The notes: a model not told the origin generated them from the letters alone. A DNA stretch of 56,375 nucleotides from Rhizobiaceae bacterium (GCA_028279875.1 JANQMU010000113.1:1-56375), one strand, 5' to 3'; shown: positions 46,113 to 54,913, numbered from the stretch's first letter. A program made the numbers and translations.

Positions 46113-46653
46113 GTCCAGAACGGTACGCGTGCGCGCCCTGGAAGGGCCGCAGCCCAATGCGATCTATCTGCGGACGCGATGGGACCTCGCTGCCTCCGAA
46201 CAGGAAGTGGTGGACATCCTCACCGACTTCTCGCACATCGAGGACTGGTGGGGCGAGATTTTCCTCGGGCTTTGCGTTCTGGAGAGCGTGGAAGACACAC
46301 TTGTCGGCTGGCGCGGATCGGTTCACTCGAAGGGGTTTCTGCCCTACCGTTTTTCCTGGATTGCCGAGGCGATCGAACATACGCCCGAACGATGTGTTCT
46401 GCGCGCTGTCGGCGATTTTGTCGGCACCGCAACCTTCCGAAGACCGCATCCCGGCGAAGATGATGCGTTTTATTTCGACTGGGATATCCGCATCGAAGAA
46501 CCGCGGCTGAAGCGGCTGTGTCCGGGTATCCTTTTTCTGTGCCACCTGAACCATGCCTACGCGCTTTCGGTCGGCCGGGCACGCATCCAGCAGGAAATCG
46601 ATCGTCGCCGTGCCGTTTCCTGTCCCGCCGTGCCGGCCGGACGGGGCGCATGA
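46099..46653 (+). CDS. SRPBCC (START-like) family protein
   Basis: The 184-residue product looks like a small hydrophobic-ligand-binding helix-grip fold, with an early WDLAASEQEVVDILTDFSHI and repeated beta-strand patterns. ATG 46099 is preceded by GGGGAGCC; a GTG at 46066 in the same frame is possible. Its stop overlaps the P450 start as ATGA. Family members bind or modify polyketides, lipids and terpenoids; the ligand here is unknown, but the neighbours suggest it is the P450 substrate or product. Confidence 0.7.
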   Translation: MLFGRSRTVRVRALEGPQPNAIYLRTRWDLAASEQEVVDILTDFSHIEDWWGEIFLGLCVLESVEDTLVGWRGSVHSKGFLPYRFSWIAEAIEHTPERCVLRAVGDFVGTATFRRPHPGEDDAFYFDWDIRIEEPRLKRLCPGILFLCHLNHAYALSVGRARIQQEIDRRRAVSCPAVPAGRGA

Positions 46654-47987
46654 TCACGCCGCCGCATGTGGTGCCGCCGAAACGGCCATTATCCATGCTC
46701 GCAGCGCTGCGCACGGGACGCCGCAACATCCTCGAAACGATCCCGGCCGCCGTCTATGAAAATCCCATCGTCAGCGGACGCACCGTGTGGCGCTGGCATT
46801 CGGCTGCCTCACCGGCGGCAATGCGACACGTCCTGCGCGACCGGGTTTCGGACTATCCGAAATCCAGAATCATGCGGCGGATCCTTGACCCGGTCATCGA
46901 AAAGAGCGTTTTTGTCGCCGAGGGCGAACAATGGGCGTGGCAGCGCAAGGCCTTTGCCGGAGCCTTCCAGCCACGGGCGCTCTCGGCCTTCGCACCGCTG
47001 ATCCTCGACGAGACCCGCCGGGCAATCGAGCGTCTGGGCGAGCAGGGCCCGGGCCGCACCGACATATGCCCGCTGATCACCGGCATTGCCTTCAAGATCA
47101 TCTCGCGGACCATCGTCTCGGCCGCCGAGGAAACCGAGGAGCTGGCGTTTCAGCGTCTGTTCACGGCCTATCTGGATGGTCTCGCCCGCATTTCGGTTCT
47201 GGACTTTTTCAATCTCCCGGTCGGCATTCGCCGCGTCGTCGATTTTTCCAACCGACCGACAATCCGCGCGATCAAGCGGCACATGGACCGCATCATCGAT
47301 CAGCGTCGCGGCGGGCGGGAAGGGTCGGATGATTTCCTGCAGTCGCTGCTCGATGCGCGCGATCCGGACGGCAGGCCGATGGGGCGGACGCTGATGCGCA
47401 GCAACCTGTTCGCCTTCTTTTTCGCCGGCCATGAGACCACCGCGCTGGCGCTCAGCTGGGCGCTCTACCTGTGCGCCCTGGACAGGACGGTGCAGGATCG
47501 GGTTCGCCAGGAGGCCAAATCGGTCCTCGCCGCATCTTCCGCCGACACACTCAATGACGGACTTGCCTATACCCAGCAGGTGGTCGAGGAGGCGCTGCGC
47601 CTCTACCCGCCGGCCGGTATGATCGTGCGCAACGCCGCACGCGACGATGAGGTCTGCGGACGGCGCATCCGCCGCGGCGACTATGTATTTCTGCCGATCT
47701 ATGCCCTGCATCGCCACCACGATTGCTGGGAGAGGCCAGACACCTTCGATCCGGACCGGTTCAGCGCCTCAAGAACGGCTGATCGCGACCGGTTCCAGTT
47801 CCTTCCCTTCGGCGCCGGCCCGCGGATCTGCCTGGGTGCCAGCCTTGCCATCATGCAGGCCAAAATCATCCTGGCGACCGTTCTCAGCCGCCTTTCCGTT
47901 ACCCCCGCCAGCCCGCAGCCGCAGCCGCAACTCATTGTGACGCTCCGGCCGAAAGACGGCATCCATCTGGAGGTGAAACCGCTATGA
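46650..47987 (+). CDS. Cytochrome P450
   Basis: The 445-residue soluble monooxygenase has the oxygen-activating I-helix motif AGHETT at 259-264, the ExxR pair Glu314-Arg317 (EEALR) and the heme loop FGAGPRICLG with proximal Cys394. A frame extends 44 codons upstream, but ATG 46650 overlaps the SRPBCC stop as ATGA, and its own stop overlaps the DUF3833 start the same way. No ferredoxin or reductase gene is present, so electrons come from elsewhere. A lipid or terpenoid substrate is suggested by context only. Confidence 0.93.
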   Translation: MITPPHVVPPKRPLSMLAALRTGRRNILETIPAAVYENPIVSGRTVWRWHSAASPAAMRHVLRDRVSDYPKSRIMRRILDPVIEKSVFVAEGEQWAWQRKAFAGAFQPRALSAFAPLILDETRRAIERLGEQGPGRTDICPLITGIAFKIISRTIVSAAEETEELAFQRLFTAYLDGLARISVLDFFNLPVGIRRVVDFSNRPTIRAIKRHMDRIIDQRRGGREGSDDFLQSLLDARDPDGRPMGRTLMRSNLFAFFFAGHETTALALSWALYLCALDRTVQDRVRQEAKSVLAASSADTLNDGLAYTQQVVEEALRLYPPAGMIVRNAARDDEVCGRRIRRGDYVFLPIYALHRHHDCWERPDTFDPDRFSASRTADRDRFQFLPFGAGPRICLGASLAIMQAKIILATVLSRLSVTPASPQPQPQLIVTLRPKDGIHLEVKPL

Positions 47988-48550
47988 CCCGTTCCGCCAC
48001 ACCATCGCGCACGCGCCGCAATCTGCTGATCGGAATGGCGCTCGCGCCGCTTGCGGCCTGTGCATCGCGGCCGGATCTCAATCTGGCCACCTATGCCGAT
48101 GAACGTCCTTTACTGGTACCGCAGAAGGTTTTCAACGGGCCGCTGCGCGCCTGGGGCGTAGTGCAGGGGCCGCGCGGCAACATCGTCCGGCGCATGTGGG
48201 TGGAAATCGACGGCGACTGGGACGGCGAAACGCTGACCATCGCCGAACGGATGCGGTTCGAGAATGGCGACAGCATGGCGCGGATCTGGACCTATCGGCA
48301 AAACGGGCCCGGTCAGTGGATCGGATCGGCCGAGGGCAACAAATCCCCCTCCACCGGACGGGTAGCCGGCAATGCATTCAACCGCCAATATACCGGGGAC
48401 GCCCATCTGCCCGACGGCACGGTGGTGGTGGCACAATTCGACGAGTGGCTGTGGCAGCTCGATGAAGAACGGCTCTTTTGCCGGGCCTATATCTCGCGCT
48501 GGGGCATCCAGCTTGCCCAGGCATCGGTTTTCTTTCAAAGAGAGGGATGA
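47984..48550 (+). CDS. DUF3833 family lipoprotein
   Basis: The 188-residue protein has a signal peptide with lipobox LAAC, Cys26 being lipidated, then the DUF3833 core (FNGPLRAWGVVQGPRG and VEIDGDWDGETLTIAERM). DUF3833 proteins often occur with lipid-modification genes such as cyclopropane fatty-acid synthases. Its start overlaps the P450 stop, so it is the last member of the operon. An envelope role is likely; the activity is unknown. Confidence 0.88.
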   Translation: MTRSATPSRTRRNLLIGMALAPLAACASRPDLNLATYADERPLLVPQKVFNGPLRAWGVVQGPRGNIVRRMWVEIDGDWDGETLTIAERMRFENGDSMARIWTYRQNGPGQWIGSAEGNKSPSTGRVAGNAFNRQYTGDAHLPDGTVVVAQFDEWLWQLDEERLFCRAYISRWGIQLAQASVFFQREG

Positions 48551-48649
48551 CCACGCGGATGCGCACCTCGCTCTGGCCGTTGCGGTCAAAAGCGATTATG
48601 ACCAGGAAGACCGATCACGGTTCAGGACTCCATCGGCACGGGACATCCC

Positions 48650-49537
48650 ATGACTGGCAGCGAACAGACGACGGCGGACCGCCGGGCGGTTCTTGTGGTG
48701 TCGAGCCATGTGGTGCGCGGCTCGGTCGGCAACCGCGCCGCCGTATTCGCGCTCGAAACGCTCGGCCATCCGGTCTGGGCGCTGCCGACGGTGCTTCTCC
48801 CATGGCATCCCGGGCATGGGCCGGCAACCCGGTCGGTCATCCCGCAGGCGGATTTTTCCGCCATGGTCGGCGATCTGTGCACCGCGCCCTGGCTGGATGA
48901 GGTCGGCGCGATTCTGACCGGTTATCTCGGACGGCCCGAACAGGCTGCCGACATTGCCCGGCTGGTCGATGCCGTGCAGGGCAGAAATGCCGACGCACTG
49001 TATGTCTGCGACCCGGTGATCGGCGACCAGGGCGGGCTGTACGTTCCCGAAGAAACCGCGGCAGCGATTCGTGATCAGCTGATTCCGAAAGCCTCCATCG
49101 CGACACCCAACCGGTACGAACTGCAATGGTTGTCCGGCAGCACCATTCATGACACTGCAACGACACTGGCGGCGGCGCAGGCCCTCGGTCCGCCACGCGT
49201 ACTGGTCACGTCAGCCATCGCCATGATGGCCGGATCGACCGGCAATGTGCTGTTGTCGGAACAGGCGGCGGTGATGGCCGAACATCAGGAAATCCCCGAC
49301 CCGCCGAACGGCCTGGGCGATCTCCTGGCAGCCGTCTTCCTCGCCCGCATCATGAACGGCGAATCCGATGAAACCGCCCTGCGCAACGCAACAGCGTCGG
49401 TCTTCGAGATCCTGGCGCGCACCGCCAAGAGCGGCGCCGACGAACTGACGCTGGAGAGCAATGCCGCCAGCCTGACGCGCCCCTTCTCCGCGGTCCAGAT
49501 GCGCCACCTGCTCTATTCCGGAGCGCGTTCGCCGTGA
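48650..49537 (+). CDS. pdxY: Pyridoxal kinase
   Basis: The 295-residue PfkB/ribokinase-like enzyme phosphorylates pyridoxal in vitamin B6 salvage. Landmarks are VVSSHVVRGSVGNRAAVFAL near the N-terminus, YVCDPVIGDQGGLYV, and NGLGDLLAAVFLARIM with the catalytic aspartate. In this last motif the usual GTGD reads GLGD. The ribosome binding site is weak (ACGGGACAT). The gene stands alone, 99 bases after the P450 operon and convergent with the transglycosylase gene. Confidence 0.9.
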   Translation: MTGSEQTTADRRAVLVVSSHVVRGSVGNRAAVFALETLGHPVWALPTVLLPWHPGHGPATRSVIPQADFSAMVGDLCTAPWLDEVGAILTGYLGRPEQAADIARLVDAVQGRNADALYVCDPVIGDQGGLYVPEETAAAIRDQLIPKASIATPNRYELQWLSGSTIHDTATTLAAAQALGPPRVLVTSAIAMMAGSTGNVLLSEQAAVMAEHQEIPDPPNGLGDLLAAVFLARIMNGESDETALRNATASVFEILARTAKSGADELTLESNAASLTRPFSAVQMRHLLYSGARSP

Positions 49538-49581
49538 CCGGTTTCCGAACGGCTGCTTGAGAGCTGTGAATTGACGCGCCT

Positions 49582-50409
49582 CTAACTGTCGATCTGAAGG
49601 GCGATGATGGCGATCGCCTTCTGGTAGACGCCCGCGGCGTTCCAGGCCTGAATCACCCTGAAATTGGCCTGCCCCGGCTGATAGCCGGCGCCCCGCCGCC
49701 ATCCGTATCCGCGCAGATAATTGGCTGTCGACATCAGCGCATCGGTCCTCGACCGCAGCAGATCGGCGCGTCCGTTTCGGTCGCCGTCGACGGCAAAGCG
49801 GACATAGCTGGACGGCAGGAACTGGGTATGCCCCAATTCACCATGGGCCGCGCCGCGCATCTGCTGGCGCGTCAACTGACCCTTCTGGATGATGGTCATG
49901 GCGGCATAGAGTTCCTTGGTGAAGAAGGCCGAACGCCGGCAATCATAGGCCAGCGTTGCCAGCGCCGAGATCGTGTCCTCCTTGCCGATGAAGCCGCCGA
50001 AGCCGGTTTCCATGCCCCAGATGGCCAGAATGACACCGGGCGGCACACCATATTGACGCTCGATGGCGGCAAACAGTTTGGCGTTCTGCTTTTTCAGCCG
50101 CTTGCCCTTGGAAACGATGGCGTTGGCGCCGCGCTTCTGCATGAATTGCTTGAGTGACAGCCTGAAACTCGACTGGTTGCGGTCCAGCCGGATCGTGTTC
50201 TTGCGATAGGAAACATTGCCGAGCGTGGCATTGATCGTTCGCTGGCTAAAGCCTTTCCTGGCCGCCTCCTTTTTGGTCGCTTCGACCCATTTGTTGAATC
50301 CGGCGGATGTGTTTCCGCATTTTGCCGCCTCGGCGGCCGGGCTCGTCGCCAACAGCGCGATGGCGCCGATACACAGCGCCAGGCTCATAGTCTTCAGTCC
50401 GATTGTCAC
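49582..50409 (-). CDS. MltB-type lytic murein transglycosylase
   Basis: The 275-residue periplasmic enzyme cleaves peptidoglycan strands between MurNAc and GlcNAc. A signal peptide (LALCIGAIALLATSPAAEA) precedes the SLT_2 domain; the catalytic glutamate is Glu134 in IWGMETGFGG, followed by GELGHTQFLPSSYVRFAVD. There is no ATG near the expected start; GTG 50409 with AGGGGG seven bases before it is preferred over GTG 50415. ATG 50388 would trim the signal peptide. The usual C-terminal peptidoglycan-binding domain is absent. Confidence 0.9.
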   Translation of the reverse strand: MTIGLKTMSLALCIGAIALLATSPAAEAAKCGNTSAGFNKWVEATKKEAARKGFSQRTINATLGNVSYRKNTIRLDRNQSSFRLSLKQFMQKRGANAIVSKGKRLKKQNAKLFAAIERQYGVPPGVILAIWGMETGFGGFIGKEDTISALATLAYDCRRSAFFTKELYAAMTIIQKGQLTRQQMRGAAHGELGHTQFLPSSYVRFAVDGDRNGRADLLRSRTDALMSTANYLRGYGWRRGAGYQPGQANFRVIQAWNAAGVYQKAIAIIALQIDS

Positions 50410-50510
50410 CGGCACACCCCCTGATTCGAATGACCCTCCGATATGACTTTAGAGCGTATCCGGCTCAAATGGAACCATTCCGCCGGCAAAGCGGTGCCGG
50501 CGCCGCGGTT

Positions 50511-51545
50511 TTACGCGGCGCGGCTTTTCGCCTTGATCAGGCCGCGCGCCGCCAGCAATTCGGCGATCTGGATGGCATTGAGGGCCGCGCCCTTTCTCAG
50601 ATTGTCCGAGACAACCCAGAGATTGAGGCCGTTTTCGACCGTCGCATCCTCACGGATACGCGAGATATAGGTGGCATCCTCGCCCGCGCATTCATAGGGC
50701 GTGACGTAGCCGCCGTCTTCCTTCTTGTCGACCACCAGGCAGCCCGGCGCCTCGCGCAGGATATCGCGCGCCTGATCGGCCGATATCTCGTTTTCGAACT
50801 CGATATTGACCGCTTCGGAATGGCCGATGAACACCGGGACCCTGACTGCCGTGCAGGTCACCTTGATCTTCGGATCCAGCATTTTCTTCGTTTCCGCCAG
50901 AACCTTCCATTCCTCCTTGGTATATCCGTCTTCCATGAAGACATCGATATGCGGAATGACGTTGAAGGCGATGCGCTTGGTGAACACCTTTGCCTCGATC
51001 GGATCGGCGACAAACACCGCCCTGGTCTGGCTGAACAGCTCGTCCATGGCATCCTTGCCGCCGCCCGACACCGACTGATAGGTGGACATGACGATCCGCT
51101 TGATCGTCGCCGCGTCGTGCAGCGGCTTCAGCGCAACGACCAGTTGCGCCGTCGAGCAGTTCGGATTGGCGATGATGTTCTTTTTGGAAAAATCCGCAAT
51201 CGCATCCGGATTCACTTCGGGGACGATCAGCGGCACATCGGCATTGTATCGCCAGGCCGACGAATTATCGATCACCACGCAGCCCTGCTGTCCGATCTTC
51301 GGCGACCATTCCTTCGAAACCGCGCCGCCGGCCGACATCAGACAGATATCGGTCTCGGAGAAATCATGGGATTCCAGATTTCTGACCGTCAGCGTCTTGT
51401 CGCCGAAGGACGCCTCCTTGCCGACGGACCGGCTGGAGGCGAGCGCCACCACCTCATCGACCGGAAAGTCGCGCTCCGACAAGATGTCGAGCATCTCCCG
51501 GCCCACATTCCCCGTGGCGCCGGCAATCGCGATCCTGAAACCCAT
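50511..51545 (-). CDS. asd: Aspartate-semialdehyde dehydrogenase
   Basis: The 344-residue enzyme reduces aspartyl phosphate to aspartate semialdehyde, the branch point to lysine, threonine, methionine and diaminopimelate. The NADP site is IAIAGATGNVGREML, the catalytic Cys130 lies in ANPNCSTAQL, and the late RVPVFIGHSEA motif carries the substrate-binding region. AGGAGAAC precedes ATG 51545. The 5' leader contains a short Lys/Thr-rich ORF and two hairpins that may control it. Confidence 0.96.
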   Translation of the reverse strand: MGFRIAIAGATGNVGREMLDILSERDFPVDEVVALASSRSVGKEASFGDKTLTVRNLESHDFSETDICLMSAGGAVSKEWSPKIGQQGCVVIDNSSAWRYNADVPLIVPEVNPDAIADFSKKNIIANPNCSTAQLVVALKPLHDAATIKRIVMSTYQSVSGGGKDAMDELFSQTRAVFVADPIEAKVFTKRIAFNVIPHIDVFMEDGYTKEEWKVLAETKKMLDPKIKVTCTAVRVPVFIGHSEAVNIEFENEISADQARDILREAPGCLVVDKKEDGGYVTPYECAGEDATYISRIREDATVENGLNLWVVSDNLRKGAALNAIQIAELLAARGLIKAKSRAA

Positions 51546-51576
51546 AATATGTTCTCCTGTCCCTCTTCCTGTCTGC

Positions 51577-51619
51577 AACCCGCTGGCCGGTGGCGGGTTC
51601 AAATCCCGGCTGACCGGGA
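51577..51619 (-). promoter_or_regulatory. Two hairpins in the asd leader
   Basis: AACCCGC (51577-51583) pairs with GCGGGTT (51593-51599), and TCCCGG (51604-51609) pairs with CCGGGA (51614-51619). An alternative 7-base pairing, GGAAGAG (51617-51623) with CTCTTCC (51563-51569), would break the second hairpin, and TCTCC just after the leader ORF stop can pair with GGAGA of the asd ribosome binding site. Mutually exclusive structures like these suit attenuation, but no U-run follows the hairpins, so control of translation is as likely as termination. Confidence 0.45.
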
Positions 51620-51642
51620 AGAGAGCGGACAAGCCAGGGAGA

Positions 51643-51759
51643 TCAAACCGTTTTGGTCGTCTTGGCCTTGAATGTGCTGAAGCGAACCCACGCGGATGCA
51701 TCGCCGGCGGCAGGCGCCGGGCAAATATCTGGCATCATCTGATCGATCGGATCGGGCAT
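51643..51759 (-). CDS. Putative 38-residue leader peptide of asd
   Basis: ATG 51759 is preceded by AGGAAAGACC. The frame encodes 38 residues beginning MPDPIDQMMPDIC and ending TFKAKTTKTV; seven of the last ten codons are Lys or Thr. It stops 97 bases before asd, whose product feeds lysine and threonine synthesis. This is the layout of an amino-acid-sensing leader peptide, followed by hairpins. It could instead be an independent conserved small protein. It was too short for standard gene callers. Confidence 0.5.
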   Translation of the reverse strand: MPDPIDQMMPDICPAPAAGDASAWVRFSTFKAKTTKTV

Positions 51760-51835
51760 GGTCTTTCCTGTCCGCCGCGTTTTACAGCGCAAACCTCAAG
51801 AGTCAATGAAGGATGCGCTAAAATCCGGCCGGAAA

Positions 51836-52696
51836 TCACCGGCCCCGCGGCCGCATCCGCCAGAGTTTCACCAGCTCGCTGCCCTTGCGGCGCACCGGCC
51901 AGCCATTTTGATCATAGGTGAAGATCAGGCCGTAGCGGGCAAAGACCAGCGCCGAGAAATAAGCATACCAGGCCCCGAAGGCGAGGCCGGCGATCACGTC
52001 GCTCGGATAATGCGCGCCGACGAGAATGCGGGTGAAGCCCAGCCAGATCCCCAGGATCAGGGCCGGACCGCGCAGCGCCGGAAAGAAGATGGCGATGGCC
52101 GCGAACAGCGCACCGGCCGTCGTTGAATGTCCCGACGGAAAGCTTGCGAAACTGGCGTCGGAAAGGGGATGGAAGGAAAAGGCGCCCAGTTCATCGAAAT
52201 GAACGGGCCGCGCCCGCCCAATCAGCCGCTTGAGGATGGTGACGATCAAGCCGGACACACCCACCGACAGAAAGATATAGGCGCAGGCCGACATCCATTT
52301 CGCCATCATCAACCGTGTCCGGCTGGAAAAGGTTCGCCAGTTGAGCCCGTAGCCGATGATCAGCAGGACCCCGGTGGGAATGAGGATCCATCCGGACTTG
52401 CCGATATCGGTCAGGCGGTCAGCCCAGTATTGCACGTCATCCGGCCATTGCCGGCGATAATTGCCGACCGGCAGATCGAAGACGATCGCCGCCAGCAGGA
52501 CCGCCATGGCGACGAGCAGAAAATAGCGGATGCCGCGGACGCGCGGCATCACTGGCCGCATGGTGCGGCGCTTTTTCAGCAGTGCCCGGTTGGCGCTGAT
52601 ATTGTTGCGAAACCGCTCCGAAAGGCGCGCCAGAACCGTCTCCCGGACGGGTTCCGGCTCGCCAACATCGTCCTGCTTTGCGCTCTTGTCCGTCAT
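51836..52696 (-). CDS. PAP2-family membrane phosphatase
   Basis: The 286-residue inner-membrane protein has about six hydrophobic segments and all three phosphatase motifs: KRLIGRARP, PSGHSTT and RILVGAHYPSDV, whose histidines and arginines form the active site. Family members dephosphorylate phosphatidate, undecaprenyl pyrophosphate or lipid A. The N-terminal 50 residues are charged and cytoplasmic. The gene lies between asd's leader and leuB on the same strand, without apparent coupling to either. Confidence 0.9.
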   Translation of the reverse strand: MTDKSAKQDDVGEPEPVRETVLARLSERFRNNISANRALLKKRRTMRPVMPRVRGIRYFLLVAMAVLLAAIVFDLPVGNYRRQWPDDVQYWADRLTDIGKSGWILIPTGVLLIIGYGLNWRTFSSRTRLMMAKWMSACAYIFLSVGVSGLIVTILKRLIGRARPVHFDELGAFSFHPLSDASFASFPSGHSTTAGALFAAIAIFFPALRGPALILGIWLGFTRILVGAHYPSDVIAGLAFGAWYAYFSALVFARYGLIFTYDQNGWPVRRKGSELVKLWRMRPRGR

Positions 52697-52761
52697 TACC
52701 CGCCGCCAATGTCTCAGGCGCCGCCCGGGCAGCCCGTCACAACCATGTTAGGCGGCCCGCC

Positions 52762-53874
52762 TCAACCCATCAATGCCCGGAACTCGGCAAGCACCGTATC
52801 GCCCATCTCGACGGTGCTGACGGGGGCAACGCCGTCCGGGGCAATATCGGCCGTGCGCACGCCGCGATCGAGCACATTGGCGATGGCCTTTTCGAGATGG
52901 TCCGCCGCCTCCACCATCTGGAAGGAATAGCGCAGGCACATGGCAAAGGATGCCAGCATGGCGATCGGATTGGCCTTGCCCTGTCCGGCTATGTCGGGTG
53001 CCGAACCGTGAACCGGCTCGTAAAGCGCCTTGCGCGATCCGGTCTTTTCATCCGGCGCGCCGAAGGATGCCGATGGCAGCATGCCGAGCGATCCGGTGAG
53101 CATCGCGGCCACATCCGACAGCATGTCGCCGAACAGATTGTCGGTGACGATGACGTCGAACTGTTTCGGCCAGCGCACCAGCTGCATGCCACCGGCATCG
53201 GCCAGCATGTGATCGAGCTCGACATCCTGATACCGGTCCTGATGGGTTTGCGTCACCACCTCGTTCCACAGCACACCGGATTTCATCACGTTGCGCTTTT
53301 CCATCGAGGTCACCCGGTTGGACCGCGTGCGGGCGAGCTCGAATGCCACGCCGGCGATGCGCTCGATCTCGTAGCTGTCATAGACCTGCGTGTCGATCGC
53401 CCGCTTCTGCCCGTTGCCGAGATCGATGATCTCCTTGGGTTCGCCGAAATAGACGCCACCGGTCAATTCGCGAACGATCAGGATATCCAGCCCCTCAACT
53501 ACGTCCTGGCGCAACGAAGAGGCCGACGCCAGCGCCGGATAGCAGATCGCCGGCCGCAGATTGGCGAAGAGCTCCATATCCTTGCGCAACCGCAGCAGTC
53601 CGGCTTCCGGACGCACCTCATAGGGCACGCCGTCCCATTTCGGACCACCGACGGCGCCGAACAGCACCGCATCGGCCGCCATGGCCTTTGCCATGTCGGC
53701 TTCGGATATCGACTTGCCATGCGCATCATAGGCCGCGCCGCCGACCAGCCCTTCCTCGGTTTCGAAGCCGGTCGCGTGCGCCTCGTTCATATAGGCGATG
53801 AATTTCTCGACCTCGGCCATCGTCTCCGGGCCGATCCCGTCGCCGTGAAGAAGAAGCAGTTTGCGCGTTGCCAT
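52762..53874 (-). CDS. leuB: 3-Isopropylmalate dehydrogenase
   Basis: The 370-residue enzyme oxidises and decarboxylates 3-isopropylmalate in leucine synthesis, using NAD and a divalent metal. It starts LLLLHGDGIGPETMAEVEKF and shows ELTGGVYFGEP, DVIVTDNLFGDMLSD and HGSAPDIAGQGKANP, all standard LeuB motifs. AAGGAAAACCG precedes ATG 53874. It is the last gene of leuD-rid-leuB, 28 bases after the Rid gene. Confidence 0.97.
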   Translation of the reverse strand: MATRKLLLLHGDGIGPETMAEVEKFIAYMNEAHATGFETEEGLVGGAAYDAHGKSISEADMAKAMAADAVLFGAVGGPKWDGVPYEVRPEAGLLRLRKDMELFANLRPAICYPALASASSLRQDVVEGLDILIVRELTGGVYFGEPKEIIDLGNGQKRAIDTQVYDSYEIERIAGVAFELARTRSNRVTSMEKRNVMKSGVLWNEVVTQTHQDRYQDVELDHMLADAGGMQLVRWPKQFDVIVTDNLFGDMLSDVAAMLTGSLGMLPSASFGAPDEKTGSRKALYEPVHGSAPDIAGQGKANPIAMLASFAMCLRYSFQMVEAADHLEKAIANVLDRGVRTADIAPDGVAPVSTVEMGDTVLAEFRALMG

Positions 53875-53902
53875 CGGTTTTCCTTGTATTTGCAGGGTCC
53901 GG

Positions 53903-54283
53903 TCAACGTCCCTTGAAGGCCGTGACTTCGATCTCGATACGCATTTCGGGCCGGATCAGGCCGCTGACCAGCATGGTCGCCGCCGGCCGGATCTCGGCGA
54001 ATATCTCGCCGAGCACCGGAAATACCCGGCCGGCATCCGCCGCATCGGTGATGTAATATTGTGCGCGAACGATGTCGTTCAGTGAGAAGCCGGCTTCCTT
54101 CAGCGTGTTTTCGATGGTCGATACGGCATTTTTCGTCTGCTGCTCGACGCTGTCCGGCATCTCCATCTTCTCGTAATCATAGCCGGTTGTGCCGGCCACG
54201 AAACACCAGTCTCCCTGAACGACCGCCCGGGAATAGCCGGCAGCCTTTTCGAATGGCGAGCCAGTCGTGATCAGTTTGCGCAT
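53903..54283 (-). CDS. Rid-family (YjgF/YER057c/UK114) protein
   Basis: The 126-residue protein has the Rid fold (GYSRAVVQGDWCFVAGTTGYD, core CFVAGTTGYD, and MRIEIEVTAFKGR). Classic RidA hydrolyses reactive enamines such as 2-aminoacrylate and needs an arginine in the VARLP segment before the final strand. Here that segment reads VSGLIRPEM with Gly at the matching position, so it probably belongs to another Rid subgroup and may lack imine deaminase activity. It sits between leuD (24 bases) and leuB (28 bases) and is likely cotranscribed with both. Confidence 0.88.
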   Translation of the reverse strand: MRKLITTGSPFEKAAGYSRAVVQGDWCFVAGTTGYDYEKMEMPDSVEQQTKNAVSTIENTLKEAGFSLNDIVRAQYYITDAADAGRVFPVLGEIFAEIRPAATMLVSGLIRPEMRIEIEVTAFKGR

Positions 54284-54307
54284 GGTGCGGAGTCCAGTCC
54301 CGTAAGC

Positions 54308-54913
54308 TCAGTGCCAGGGGCGGTGGTTCGAGATATGCTCTTCATGCCGGTCGATATGATGATCGTTTTCCATCGTCAGGCCGATTTCATCCAGACCGTT
54401 GAGCAGGCAGTGCTTCTTGAAGGGATCGATATCGAACTTGATGATTCCGCCGTCCGGCCCGTGGATTTCCTGGGTCACCAGATCGACGGTGAGCGTCGCA
54501 TTGGCGCCGCGCGAGGCATCGTCGAGCAGCAGTTCGAGCTGTTCCTGCGTGACCACGATCGGCAGCAGGCCGTTCTTGAAGCTGTTATTGTAGAAAATGT
54601 CGGCAAAACTGGTGGAGATCACGCATTCGATGCCGAAATCCATCAGCGCCCAAGGCGCGTGTTCGCGCGAGGAACCGCAGCCGAAATTGTCGCCGGCGAC
54701 GAGGATCTTGGCATTTTTGTAGGCCGGCTTGTTAAGCACGAATTCCGCGTTGGGCGATCCGTCTTCGTGAAAACGCATCTCCGCAAACAGCCCCTTGCCG
54801 AGCCCGGTGCGCTTGATCGTCTTGAGATAATCCTTGGGGATGATCATGTCGGTATCGACATTGACGATCGGCAGGGGCGCTGCAACGCCGCTGAGTCTGG
54901 TAAATTTCTTCAT
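54308..54913 (-). CDS. leuD: 3-Isopropylmalate dehydratase small subunit
   Basis: The 201-residue subunit joins LeuC to isomerise 2- to 3-isopropylmalate. It starts MKKFTRLSGVAAPLPIVNVD, core GVAAPLPIVNVDTDMI, and has GDNFGCGSSREHAPWAL, the conserved substrate loop. ATG 54913 is preceded by GAGG about eight bases upstream; an ATG eight codons earlier is unsupported. leuC is not in the window. It leads a leuD-rid-leuB unit. Confidence 0.97.
   Translation of the reverse strand: MKKFTRLSGVAAPLPIVNVDTDMIIPKDYLKTIKRTGLGKGLFAEMRFHEDGSPNAEFVLNKPAYKNAKILVAGDNFGCGSSREHAPWALMDFGIECVISTSFADIFYNNSFKNGLLPIVVTQEQLELLLDDASRGANATLTVDLVTQEIHGPDGGIIKFDIDPFKKHCLLNGLDEIGLTMENDHHIDRHEEHISNHRPWH

Noticed and set aside
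51593..51610. GGGTTCAAATCCC, resembling a tRNA T-arm, on the plus strand
   Set aside because: Only four of five T-stem pairs form, no CCA or acceptor complement is found, and the rest of a cloverleaf cannot be built. It is explained by the two adjacent hairpins of the asd leader.
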